Assembly: GCF_949628265.1 (NCBI RefSeq)
Contig: NC_088789.1
Span: forward strand, 20,329,883-20,393,882
DNA from: Cloeon dipterum
Lineage: Eukaryota; Arthropoda; Insecta; Ephemeroptera; Baetidae
Direction of reading: 5' to 3'
Length of the DNA: 64,000 nucleotides
The notes beneath the pieces were generated by a model. It was not told the DNA's origin and ran no database searches. It saw nothing but the letters and a program-made list of their open reading frames with translations. Within the stretch, counting starts at the first letter, position 1, and each line of letters begins with the position of its first letter. Of the stretch, positions 10,969 to 22,158 are shown piece after piece. Made by a program: the position numbers and the translations under genes.

Positions 10969-12813
10969 GGCACCTGAAAATTTATTTATATTTTCTATCT
11001 TGTCTTCACAAAGTGATTTTTTGAAATGCTTGATATATTGGTGTTTATTTGCCATATGATATTGTTCCCGAAAGAGCGTGGTTTTAAAGTTTCTTAATTT
11101 AATTTAATATGTCCACAATGATCTATAGGAAACCAAGTTTAAAAAATATGTACCACCATTTAGAATTTATAATAATTTTTTTTTATAATAGTTTTTCAAA
11201 TTTTAACAGCAATTAATTATTAATGTATCTAGATCGAGGACAACCTTTTGGAATTCGTTTATTAGCTGTAGTGGAGCACTTGAGACAAAAGAAGCAGCGA
11301 AGTATAATTATTATAATATAAACTACTCTTCGTCAGTTAAATTATCGCAAACCCAATATAATCACCATTTTTTAAATTTATCATCATTTCTCTTCATTTA
11401 AAACCAGGTAGCGCAATAACACTTGCGCGTTACACAATATTCTATGGATTTTTTTATTCCAGAGATTCTCATCTGGTGTAAAAGAACATGAGTGGTTGTA
11501 TGCGTTCTTACACGATCTAGATAATAATTGTGATAATACCTAAGATCCTCATTGAGTTATGGAACAAGACGCAATTTTATAGAAAATAATGCAGGAAGAA
11601 TTATGCTATAATTATCGTGATGAACTGGTTTTGCACACTCATAAATTGCATAAGGATCAATTTGAAAAGATAATTCCGATAATTCTATTCTCTCTTTCTT
11701 CATTTTAGACTGTTAATTTGAGTTTAGCTTTCTCGATGTTGTTTGTTTCAACGGCCGGCGGAGTTGATGTGTTTAAGAGAAGAGGTTATTGCTCCCAAAT
11801 ATTATTGTCGCGCGACCTTTACAGTTTGTTTTTGAATGGAGAAAATGAGAGGGGAAACCAAGAATGGTTAATTATATAAACGAATTTGATGGTGTTTAAG
11901 AAATGACGAGCTGAGTTCAAACATTCGTGCTGTAGATCGCTTTCATCCCAAATAACCTTACCCTGAGAATTCCATTTCGTCCGCAGTTAAAATGTGCCTG
12001 CGTTTCAAATTGAGTTCGATGATAAATGCAAAAAACTAAAATTATATCAAATTTAAGTGTTACATTATTTTATACCAGAGTACCATTAACAAAACCTGAA
12101 GAAGTTCATAATATGAAATATTTGATAATCAGAGGTATCATACCTTTAATAACAGCAACGACTAAACATTTAACACGCAAATTAAAAATAAAATGAAAAG
12201 TGTTGTTACGTAACGGTTTAGTTTCGTGTTTGGGAGGAAGTAGTCTTACTTCGCTCTGGAGAATAAGCACAAACTGTTTGAAAATTCCATATCTCATAAG
12301 CTTCTTGTCTCATCTCTATCTTCCCCTTCTGCCTCTCCTCCTTTCAGAAGAGATAGCGAGCAGGAATTTATTTGTCCCAATATTTTTTTATCAAAAAACT
12401 AAATTTTGTATGCAGAGTGTATAATTATGATTTACTGCTCCGAACGTCAGAGAAAGTGCATTAGACGAGTACATTCCAGTGCTTATTAAACAATAATGGT
12501 TTAAAAATTAATAATTAAATAGTGGTGCCTCGTATTCGCTGCCAAATAATGAAAGTTATTATGATTAAAGATTAAAACCAAGGTGTTGAATTTTATAGAA
12601 CATTATTTTATTTAATATGTATCACAAAGACATGACTGTAAATCAACATTTTATATATGTAATATTAAATTCACAACATTTTGGAGAGATGAGAGGAGGT
12701 GCCACGAAGTGCTCTTGAAGATCCTTTTCGTTATTTCACTTTTGCTCTGTCTACGATTGAAATGGAATATAAAGAGAATAGAATTGCACAATATTTGGTT
12801 AGAATGGCGTGAA
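10969..12813. other. Spacer upstream of RDH copy D, partly duplicated upstream of E
   Basis: Blocks here resemble blocks upstream of copy E: 10969-11035 with 14653-14715, 11553-11670 with 15320-15415, and 11771-11857 with 15704-15784, so the D/E duplication took in upstream DNA. A donor-like site (exon edge about 11962, minus strand) may mark a non-coding first exon of D. No counterpart of E's upstream coding exon was found. ORFs near 12200-12424 and 12709-12930 look like chance. Confidence 0.5.
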
Positions 12814-15800
12814 TTAAATGAAGTTCTTGACGAGATCCTCGCTCACTTCCCACAGTTTCTTCGCGTCCTCCTTGTTCCTCGCCCGTCCAGATGTTCTTCC
12901 TGGGCTGCAGTCACTGCAAAACAAATATAAAGAAAAATTTTCAAATGAAATTTTTAGCATTTCAATTACTAAGTTTTTTTAAAATACGTCTGAAAAAATA
13001 TCACTGCACCGTACCTGAAGTAAAGACCGTTTTGCTCGGCCAATTTCTCGTCCAGGGCGCAGTGCAGGGTGGTTTGCGCTCCCTGCACTGGGGTTTTGAG
13101 GATCCAGCCGAACTTCTTGAAGGCCCACGAGCAGCCGCAGGGCAAGTGGCGGCCCAGCTCGGTTGCCACCACGCCAGGGTGCACGGCGTAGGCGACTACG
13201 CCCGTGTCTTTGAGCCGCTCCTGTAGCTCAAGGGTGAACAGCACGTTGCACAGCTTGCTCTGGTTGTAGGCCAGCACCGCGTTGTATGAGCGAGTCGACT
13301 GGAGGTCCTCAAAATTTACTTTTCCACCTGGAATTTTTAAAATCCAGCTGGTTAATTTCCTTATCAGCAAAAAGGTTTGAATATTGGTCGTTGGAATTGA
13401 TAATTTTTGTAACCAATTCTGCTGATGAGAAGATAAAATAATGTTGGGTGCGAAAATGACATTGATTTTTAATAATGAGCTGAGAATGCCTCAGGATTTC
13501 AATTAAGATTTGTTTGTTTTGAATTTTGATTTAGATGTGAGCTTGAAAAATCATTTTTTTTTCATTGACCTCCCCTGATAAAAGGGTTGTAAATACTATT
13601 CGTGATATACTGCAATGGTTTTTATCCCTACAATTTTCTCGACAGTTTTTATCAACATCGTGACCAATGGAACAGTAATAAAATCTGAGTTATATTTCTC
13701 GAAAATGTTGGCACGGCTTGATGACGTTCCCAGCATGGCTTAATTTCAATTTTTTTTTCGCCGTGATCGATCTATCCTATTTTTAAGTGAAGAAATTTAA
13801 ATCGAGATTAAAATTTTTAAAACCCGAATCTTCTTTGAACTCTGCACAAGAACTTGAAAAAAATTTGTGCTTCAGTCCAATTTTCAGAAAAAAAGAAAAA
13901 TAAGGGCAAAAATTATTTTCACTCGAATCCCTTTAAAAAAGATTTTAATAAATAGATGGCGAGTCAATTTTTACTTGAAAATAAGCATCTCGCTCTATTT
14001 TGAAGCCAGTTAAATTTGTATGCATAAAAATATCCCAAACTCGCCTTGTAAATTTAAAAAAGCTTACCAAGATGAGCTACACTAGAGAGGTTAACAATTC
14101 TCGCAGGAGCACTTTCCAGCACCTTTGGCAGTAAAATCCGTGTCAGCAAAAAGTGGCCCAGATGGTTCGTTTGGAACTGCATCTCCAGTTCATCCTCGGT
14201 TTTCGCGTACGGACAGGCCATAACGCCTAAAATAATATTTTGAATTATATTTTACCGAAAAAATATGCATTTCGTTTTACAAACCAGCATTATTGATAAG
14301 CAGGTGAATTTTCGGCTCGGATTTAAGTATTTCCTCGGCGCACTCCTTTACCGACCTGAGCGACGCCAGGTTGAGCTGCACCACGCGAATATCGCTGCCA
14401 GGGATTTCGCTGCGCAAATTGCCGGCTGCCGTTTCCGCCAGTTGCACATTTCTGCACGCCATAATCACCCGCGCACCTGACCAAAATAAATAATTTATAG
14501 TGAAAGAACAAATTGAGATACGGCTCCTTGCCTCTCTTGAGGAAATCTTTCGCCGTCTCGTAGCCGATTCCAGCGTTGGCTCCCGTGATGAGTGCGGTTT
14601 TTCCCTCCAGGGTGGCCTTTGAGGTGCATTTACCACTTCCAAACAGCCCCATGACACCTGCAAATTTATTTATATTTTTATTTTATCTTTACAAAGTGAT
14701 TTTTTAAATGGTTTTCTAAAATATTGAAACTTTCAGGCAATTTTGAAGCCAACAACTGTTAAAATAGATTTTTCCTAATTTTAAATTAGTCGCACAGCTA
14801 TTTATGCTAAAGACAATAATTGTGAAAAAAATTAAAATAGAAAAGTGTGAATTATCTGCAAAAGTTCATCTCCAAATTTAAATGTGTTGCACACTTTCTC
14901 TCGCTGCAACAACGTTCTAAAACTGCATGTCATTTTGTATTTTTAAAATCCAGCAGCAAGTAGGTCGCGACTCGCGAACACCTTTGAGAAAATTTAACGA
15001 GACGCGACTGTTGATGGAGGTCGATATATTAGTTAGGGCTATGCTGGAGAACACGAGCCAAAAGCAGCGGCGAGGAGAATTCCTCGAGAGAAACTGTGTC
15101 TTCGTCGCCGGCCAAATCCTACTCGGCACTCTCCTTTTTCAATAAACAAAGAAGCATCCTCTTCATTTGTGAAAAGGCAGAGCAACAGGTGCGCGAGACG
15201 AATTTTTATTCAATTGAAAATCGCACGCAGTGCGGCATAAAAACCGGAGAAAATGCATCTTGCGTGAAACCAGAAATAAGGCTGTTAATAATAACTGTGG
15301 TATTTTCCACGACCTTCAAAGAGTAATGGAGCAAGGTGTAATTTATAGAATATTGTACAGGAAGAGTAATAAGACCGGTTTTGCACGCCAATAATATATT
15401 TATTGTGAAAGGATCATTATATAAGTTACAGCTAGGACTTCTGTTCAGAGGTTTTTTATTCGGAAAATAACATTTTGACTGCGTTCCCATGCAAGTTAGA
15501 CGTTTTAGATGGTTTCTGGCATTTTAAGATATTTATTACTAGGTTCAAATTTACATTTAATGATGCCGCATCGATTGAAAGCACAGAAAAAAATTCAGAT
15601 CGTCTATTAACTTCACAGTCTGCTATTTTTCGTGCTGTATATATTTAAAATTTTCGCGTAACTATTGATTTCAGTTTGACGATAGAAAAGCGTATATGTA
15701 TTTGTTTACGAGTGGAAGTCGTTGCACCCAAATATTGTCACGCGACAAAGCAGTGTTTTCCAATGGGCGACAAAGGAGAGGGAAATGTTTTTGGAATATT

Positions 15801-16302
15801 TTAATAATAAATGAGTATGGTTGCGTGAGTTTAGTTAATCATTTCCTATATATTCTTGAAAAATAATAATCTTAGTTAAATTAACGTGACATTTCTGAGA
15901 CGTGTTAGTTAGGAAAAATGAGTTTAAAAATTAAAACATACCTCTGTTCACTCAGCAACAACAAATTAAAGCCACACGAAAATTCTAAAAAGCAATCACA
16001 GCGTTCTCGTTAATGTTATTTCTAAATTGTGAGCTCGGAGGAAGTCCGTCCGCAGTGAATTGGCTGAGCTGTGAAGAACAAACTGTTCACTTATCGCAAA
16101 AGCGTGTCTGGCCCGTCTCCCTTTCCCCACCGCGACTAAAAGAACAGTCTTGACAATGAGAGGGAGAGCGCCGCGGCCGCGGCCGCGTCACACAGATAAT
16201 CTCACCTTTAACTTTGTGCCACAACGACTGGCTAGCGCCACCCAGGGCGCCAGTCATGGTCCGCAGGTACTCAGGGTGGATCGAGATCGACGGCAGGGCC
16301 AT
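12814..16302 (-). CDS. Retinol dehydrogenase-like SDR, copy E, with optional N-terminal exon
   Basis: Fifth, intact copy. Core exons 14532-14652, 14285-14476, 14068-14226, 13015-13327 (exons 4 and 5 fused) and 12814-12913 give 294 aa starting MGLFGSGKC. Motifs: [19 protein letters not shown], Ser in [25 protein letters not shown]. The first core intron uses a GC donor (GAG|GCAAGG), as in D. Upstream, 16206-16302 encodes [18 protein letters not shown]... ending KVK, with donor AAAG|GTGAGA; splicing it to the acceptor before 14657 (TTTGCAG|GTGTC then ATG) is exactly in frame and reads ...VKGVMGLFG, giving 328 aa. Family members often carry such an N-terminal membrane-anchoring extension, so this is likely the main form; a promoter close to the array (donor near 15942) could make the short form. 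Confidence 0.85.
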
Positions 16303-16826
16303 CTTTGAATCTGGAAGGCTGAAAATCGCGGATGCAAAACAACATTGGAAATATTTTTAAAAGCTCAGAGGCGGGTATTTTAGGTTTCTGGCCCACTTCA
16401 ATTAAATAATAATAATAATTCACTGAATTAAAGGGGTAAAAGTAAAAAAATTAAGCGCAAAAACAGGTTGGACAGCAGAAAAATTTGCTCACCACCAACT
16501 CGTCCTCGCTGTTTAGACTGTGAAGAGGTTGAACCCGACTGAGACGCAGGCAAACCTGCTATTCCAGCAGCCCTTCACACAAATGAAGTTATCAGGTTTC
16601 ATCTGCATGACAATAAAGCGACCCTCACGTCTTAAATCCTAGCTGTAATAATAATAATAATAAAGGCTTGCGCGAGGCGTGCGGAACTTGAAAGGCTTCA
16701 ATTTTGCGAATAGGTGCAGAAATGTGGAAATCAACAATAATGCAAAATTGTAGCAATGATTTGAAGATATTTGATTTTCATAAATAACAATACAACATAT
16801 AAACGGCATGAGAAAGTGCAAAAAGT
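16303..16826. other. Non-coding flank upstream of RDH copy E
   Basis: Minus-strand acceptor-like TTTCAG immediately upstream of the 16302 ATG suggests a further 5' UTR exon here. Two short TAA/ATT microsatellites lie at about 16405-16419 and 16646-16664. No ORF of note. Confidence 0.35.
16820..16824 (-). terminator. Pol III terminator of tRNA-Asp
   Basis: Five T residues on the minus strand, two nucleotides beyond the tRNA 3' end, the standard eukaryotic Pol III stop. Confidence 0.8.
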
Positions 16827-16898
16827 CTCCCCGGCGGGGAATCGAACCCCGGTCTCCCGCGTGACAGGCGGGGATACTGACCACTATACTACCGAGGA
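16827..16898 (-). tRNA. tRNA-Asp (anticodon GTC)
   Basis: A 72-nt cloverleaf read on the minus strand: acceptor start TCCTCGG, D-arm with TAGTATAGTGG, anticodon loop CTGTCAC giving GTC within the CCCGC/GCGGG stem, T-arm GGGGTTCGATTCCCC, acceptor end GGGGAG. It is intronless and keeps A-box and B-box consensus. A T5 run (plus-strand AAAAA at 16820-16824) follows the 3' end as a Pol III terminator. Confidence 0.96.
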
Positions 16899-17151
16899 CT
16901 TGTTTTACACTGGGAAAAATAGTAATTTTATACTCACAAACATGTTACATAAATCTTAACCGGTTGTTTTCATATTTTCATTTCTAACGTTAATTTTTCA
17001 AACCATGCAAGGTTTTGCTATAACAATAAAAATAAATCCATGAAATCTCAAAAAGTCTTGTTGCAGGATATAACAATTTCGTATTTTAAACCAAGAGCTC
17101 TACCGGTTGATTTAATTCACCGCTACCGGCTTTCAATGATCGGTCGAAAAT

Positions 17152-17963
17152 ATGGCGTCTTCCAGTCAAAACACTCCTGTTTCGACAGGCGAAAACTCGA
17201 CAAACTTCGATTCGTTTTATACAGAAGTAAAAGAGATCGAGAAGCGGGACTCAGTGTTGACGCCTTCCCAGCAGATCGAGCGACTGATGCGCCCCGGCTC
17301 CAGCTACTTCAACCTGAACCCCTTCGAGGTGCTGCAAGTGGACCCTGAAGCGTCGCTGGAAGAGATCAGGAAGAAGTACAAACGGCTGTCCATCCTGGTA
17401 CATCCGGACAAGAACCAGGACGATGCTGATAGAGCGCAGGAGGCCTTCGAGGTCGTCAACCGGTCGTGGAAAATTCTCGAGAGCGACTTGTCAAGAGCAA
17501 AATGCATGGAAATCGTCGAGGAGGCCAAGGGCCGGACAGATTTGTCCATCGAGGAGAAAAAGAAAAAATTCAAGAAGGATGGAAAGGTATAACAACTTTC
17601 TCCAATTAACCATTTGATCTAAATTCAAAAATTTAATTTCAGGAATACGTCGAGTTGAGCCCGGAAGAATACAAACGGCAGGTTTACGTGCTGACAATGA
17701 AGTTGTTTGCAGACATGGAACGCAAGAGGCGGGACCTTGAAAAGCGGGACATGGAGGAGCGAAAAAGAAAGCGTGAGCAAGAAATCGATGCCGAGGAAAA
17801 AGCGAAGAAGGACAAAGAGTGGCAGCAAAATTTCGAGGAGTCTCGGCAGAATAGGGTGGAAAGCTGGAAAACCTTTCAAGCCGGTGGCAAAAAGAAAAAG
17901 TCGTCAGAGCCTAAAAAGGTCAAGCTGTTCAAACCTCCGAAGCACAAAGCTGAAACGAGATAA
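17152..17963 (+). CDS. DNAJC8: DnaJ homolog subfamily C member 8 (SPF31)
   Basis: J-domain co-chaperone that in other animals associates with the spliceosome and nucleus. Two exons, 17152-17586 and 17643-17963, give 251 aa (human protein about 253). The J domain spans roughly residues 54-125: NPFEVLQVDPEAS, then HPDKN (the HPD tripeptide that stimulates Hsp70), then AFEVVNRSWKIL. The C-terminal half is a highly charged helix (ERKRRDLEKRDMEERKRK) followed by the lysine-rich tail GGKKKKSSEPKK ending HKAETR, as in the family. The start at 17152 (MASSSQN) precedes the conserved FDSFYTEVKEIEKRDSVLT segment. It is the single gene between the tRNA and Vang and does not overlap either. Confidence 0.96.
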
Positions 17964-19402
17964 ATTTAATTAAATTGGACAGACTCTGTGGATTTGCTAC
18001 TACTTTTCAACTGTGCCCAAATTTTGTTTGTCGGTTGTTGCGTGAGAAGTGAATCTCGTGTGCAGCAGCAATTGCTTGGATAAACGTGAAAATGAGAATT
18101 ATATTGGGTCCAGGGTCCAAAAGTGTCCGACTGACAGTTTATCGAGGGCTCATGATGTCGATTGATTTTGAGCTTTTTACAAACCGGGAGATTTTAATTT
18201 AATTGATCGGAGTTTTACACCAAACACTTTGTAAAAGTGATCCATATTTATTTCGATTTTACATGACTTAAATTAAAACCGTAAAATTATTATTACTCGA
18301 TTACGAGGTGTTTAAACTAATAAGACAATGACTTCTGAGTTGTATGAATGTGACGATTTGCAATGAAACTATAGTTATAATATAGCACGAACACAATGAA
18401 TTTTTTGTTTTCCCCTTCTATGTCATCCATAATTTGATTTTTCCAAACAAAATTAATATTTACACAATGATTAAACATTTATAAATTCCATTAATTCAAA
18501 TAAATTTATAAGATTCTAATTCAAAGTATCATAATATTAAGTGACTCGCTCAGTTCAACGCTCCTTTTTATTAGGTGTTGCCGAAAGTCAATATTTCTGG
18601 GAAACCCGCACGGAATCAATTTTTATTGTTTATGGCTTGCGCTGTGATGAGAAAAGCTGAGCAGGCAACGAGCCCTCTCCTCTCACGATGCCGCTGCTTT
18701 AGCAGCGGCGGATTTCCGTAGGTTGGTAACCCTCGGGGTACAGTCCTAGTACTGTCTCATAATCTGGCCAACATAATAAAATAAAGAAGTTCATTTTTTA
18801 TTAAATTTTAAGCGTAAAGAATCTTAACTAATAATTTTTAATTCATTTCATGCATATTTCTGAATCATCTGCCTAGTTTTGTGAATAAAAATTCACGGCT
18901 AAAGCGAGGAAAGACTGAATAATGAATATTATTATGTTGGCAGTTCGAGTAATCATAAAATTCTTTAATTAAATGGCGTCCTTTGTTTTCGTAGAAGTTT
19001 AGAGCCAGAAGTCATTCCGCAATTCCATTCTTACCACTGAAATTGGGCACCCGACGTCGAGTTGGAAACTATTTCAGCTAGCGGCCGACGTTCGGCCCGA
19101 TTTTTCATCAAATCCACGGTGAGTTTCATTGAGTTGCTGCCGGCGGTAACAGATTCCCACGGTCCCCTCCATCTCCCAAGATGCGGTCATTAGTGGTTTT
19201 ACACGAAACCGAATTCCCCAGCATATCTGTCAGTGCGGTGTCACCGGAGGTCAAGAATTCCTCAGATTTATGATCCAGAAACCCTTTCTATTTTGCTATT
19301 CTGCTCCTCGAAAGCCTAGTCGGTTGACATTTTTCCACTTAAAGAAACAAAATTTATTATTGTGCCCACAACAGGATCCCTGCTTGAGGAGATGAGATCG
19401 GA
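17964..19402. other. Spacer between DNAJC8 and Vang, with Vang 5' UTR exons
   Basis: Contains the DNAJC8 3' UTR and, by splice signals, Vang 5' UTR: an exon ending at about 19118 (CACG|GTGAG) and the acceptor at 19374 just before the coding exon. A GC-rich structured patch lies at 18640-18770 and is listed separately. Confidence 0.45.
18640..18770. other. GC-rich structured island, possible ncRNA or element
   Basis: An island of GC-rich sequence in AT-rich surroundings. It contains an 8-bp perfect stem (CCGCTGCT, loop TT, AGCAGCGG at 18691-18708) and a second short stem (ACAGT...ACTGT, 18740-18755). A TGATGA followed by CTGA occurs near 18645-18660 but with spacing too short for a C/D snoRNA. 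It matches no small RNA I can recall (U1-U12, U3, MRP, 7SK checked from memory). Confidence 0.25.
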
Positions 19403-22158
19403 ATGGAAACGGAAAGTATAGTTTCTCACACAACAGAACGATCAAGCAAGTCGAGGAGTCGCAGCTCCTCGTCCAAACTGAACAACAGCACCTCGAAACA
19501 CAGCATGGGACGCTCCAACAGGTGAGATTTCCTTTCAAGTAATGCGGAGTTTGACTGCTAAATTTTGCAATTTGCAGATCGCACCACCGCCAGAGCAGGC
19601 AAGGCGATCGTTCTGCAGACATCTACCAGTCCACGGTGACCCTAGAAGAGACCCGCGAAGGCCAAGAAATAATCGAGGTCCAAATTTTGCCACAGGTTCA
19701 CTTAATAGTTTACTCCACTTTGTAGTCGTGTTTTTGCTTGCACCAATCTTTCAAATGTCTGTCCATTTGATATATTCATTCAAATTACCAATTCTTGTGC
19801 AGGATGACAACTGGGGTGAAACGCAGACGCACATCACGTCGGAGCAGTCCGTCAGCGTCGAGGACCTCTCCATGCCTGGCTTTAGCGGCCGTGGTGCCAT
19901 GGAGTCGTGGGACGGAGCGGACAGTGGTTCAGCATTTCACGTGTGCCAGAAGTATTTCGGTGTGTTGGCATCTGGAGCCTTGGCCCTCGCAGCCATCCTC
20001 AGTCCCCTGGCAATGACGATACTGCCAAAACTGGGGATCATCGGAGAAACGACAATAACCACCTCCAGCAGGTAAATTCCTCATTTTTTAATTAGACTAA
20101 TCATGAAGTTTAAATTTATTAATTTAGAGAAAATAGCCATTAAAATTGTGGAGCTCAAATTTTTTTTAAAATTGAGGGTAGTTTTTTTCTTGTTAAATAA
20201 AATATCTCAACACTTGAGGTTGGTCGTTTCATATTATGAAATAAAAATATACTTGGCAATTCTTGCGAAATAAATTACCAATAATTAAACCCGGTTATAC
20301 TCATCTATTGGTGAAAATTGAGCAGGAAATAAACTTGAAACTTCTGTCTTGATTTTAGTAAGCTGCAAGTGTGCAAAGCCGACTGCAGAGGTCAAATACT
20401 GTCCGTCTCGTTAAAAACGTTTGTCTTGGCTGTGGCCATCTGGGTGCTGGTCCTGCGCCGCCAGAGGGCAACCATGCCTCGGATCTACGCGCTAAAAGCC
20501 TTCCTCATGGTTCTATTGCTGGTGGTGTTGGTCAGCTTTTGGATTTTCTACCTTGCCTCTTTGGCCCCTGGCAAGACTGAATACTCTGCTTTGGTCTCCT
20601 TCGCAAACTCCTTCGCCGACACTCTGAATTTTGTCCTCTGGCTGGCCGTTGTGCTCCTGGAAATCAGGCAGTTGCAGCCAGTGTTTTGCATAAAGGTAAG
20701 CTCATTTGATTTGAATTAATTCTTTTCTAAATATATTTAAATTGAAGGTGGTTCGGTCGCCTGACGGCGAGACCCGCTGCTACCCCTTGGGCCAGCTCAG
20801 CATCCAAAGAGCAGCTCTGTGGGTTCTGGATCAGTATTACTCCTCGTTTCCCATCTACAATCCATATCTTGAAACCATGCCATTGTCCAAGAAAAATAAT
20901 ACACGTGAGTAATTAAAAAGGATTTTTAAACGATTTATTTATCATTTTCCTCAATGTGCAGCTCGAGCCAAGCCTCAAGGCCACAACAATTCAGTCTCAG
21001 AGTACAAATATTACGACGTTGACAACTCCACCGCCAACTCGATTCTATCGCCCGGCTCAAGAGCTAGCGGGCGGCACCGCAGAGATTCTAGTCACAACGA
21101 ACGATTCTACGAACAAACTGAGTACGACCGAAGAGTGAAAAAGCGCAGGGCCCGTCTTGAGGTGGCCACTGAGGAGGCCTTCACTCACATTAGAAGGCTC
21201 CAACCAGGTAAATAGTTTTGTTGCAAAGCACCTTCATTAATTTGAGTATTTTTTCTTATTCAGAAAATACAGAAAACTAGCTATAAAATTCTTGGGTTAC
21301 GAAGCAAATGAATTAATTTGCCATTTAAAATTATTTTTCAATATATTTATGTTTAATTTTAGTAACTGGGGCTAAGATTGCATTTTCTTACCATCCGTTT
21401 TTATAGCTCTAGTTTCAACTGGTTTTTACCAGTCGATTTTTGTCCAAACAAAATAAAAAATTAACGGTGTGAGGTAAAAAATGTAGATTCTAGACACGTT
21501 ACTACAAGTGAGGGATGTAGAAGATTTTAAGTGTGGTTAAAATTACATCAAATTGCACATTTCATGCTAATTTCATCGCTCCACAATATTTGGACGCTAA
21601 AATAACAAGTCGATCGTCTAAAATCCGCAGCCCTACTCATGACAATATTTTTATTTTCAATTAGGTACTGCAGCTAATCAACCATTAGACAGCGAAGAAG
21701 CCGCACAGGCCATTTTCCCGTCACTAGCTAGGGCGCTGCAGAAGTACCTGAGAGTGACTCGGCAGCAGCCGCAGCACTCTGTCGAGTCGATTTTGAACCA
21801 CCTCGCCGCGTGCTTGAGCCACGATCTCAGCCCCAAAGCCTTCTTGGAACCATTCTTCACGGCCGCGCCTCTTCTACACGTGAGTTTCCAGTGACACTCC
21901 AACGTCAGAAACACAACTAAACTTTTTTTCTGAATTCAGTTTGAGCGCGACCCTAGAGGAGTGCAAGGTTGGGCCCTGATTTGTCCAGAGCTGCTGAGCC
22001 GAGACATTCGCCACGGAATTCGCTTCCTGCTGCGCCAAGGAGACGTGACCCTGAGCTGTTTGGTGACCCAGTTGCCGCAGTACAACCTCGTCGAGCAGCT
22101 GATTCCGAGTGCGTCAAATCGATTCGCGCTGCGACTCAACTCGGAGACCAGTGTTTGA
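19403..22158 (+). CDS. Vang: Vang / VANGL, planar cell polarity protein
   Basis: Four-pass membrane protein of the core planar cell polarity complex, partner of Prickle and Frizzled. Exons 19403-19521, 19578-19695, 19803-20071, 20359-20695, 20748-20904, 20962-21207, 21665-21879 and 21940-22158 keep phase and give 559 aa (vertebrate about 520, fly about 580). The N-terminus is Ser/Arg-rich ([14 protein letters not shown]). Four hydrophobic segments lie in about residues 135-265 (for example [19 protein letters not shown] and [13 protein letters not shown]). The conserved cytoplasmic tail contains [44 protein letters not shown] and [17 protein letters not shown]. It ends NSETSV, the PDZ-binding ETSV motif diagnostic of the family. 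A 5' UTR exon ending near 19118 is inferred. Confidence 0.97.

Noticed and set aside
16639-16959. Frames crossing the tRNA-Asp gene on both strands
   Set aside because: The tRNA cloverleaf fully explains the sequence.
18645-18660. Box C (TGATGA) and box D (CTGA) pair suggesting a C/D snoRNA
   Set aside because: The boxes are only a few bases apart, leaving no room for a guide region.
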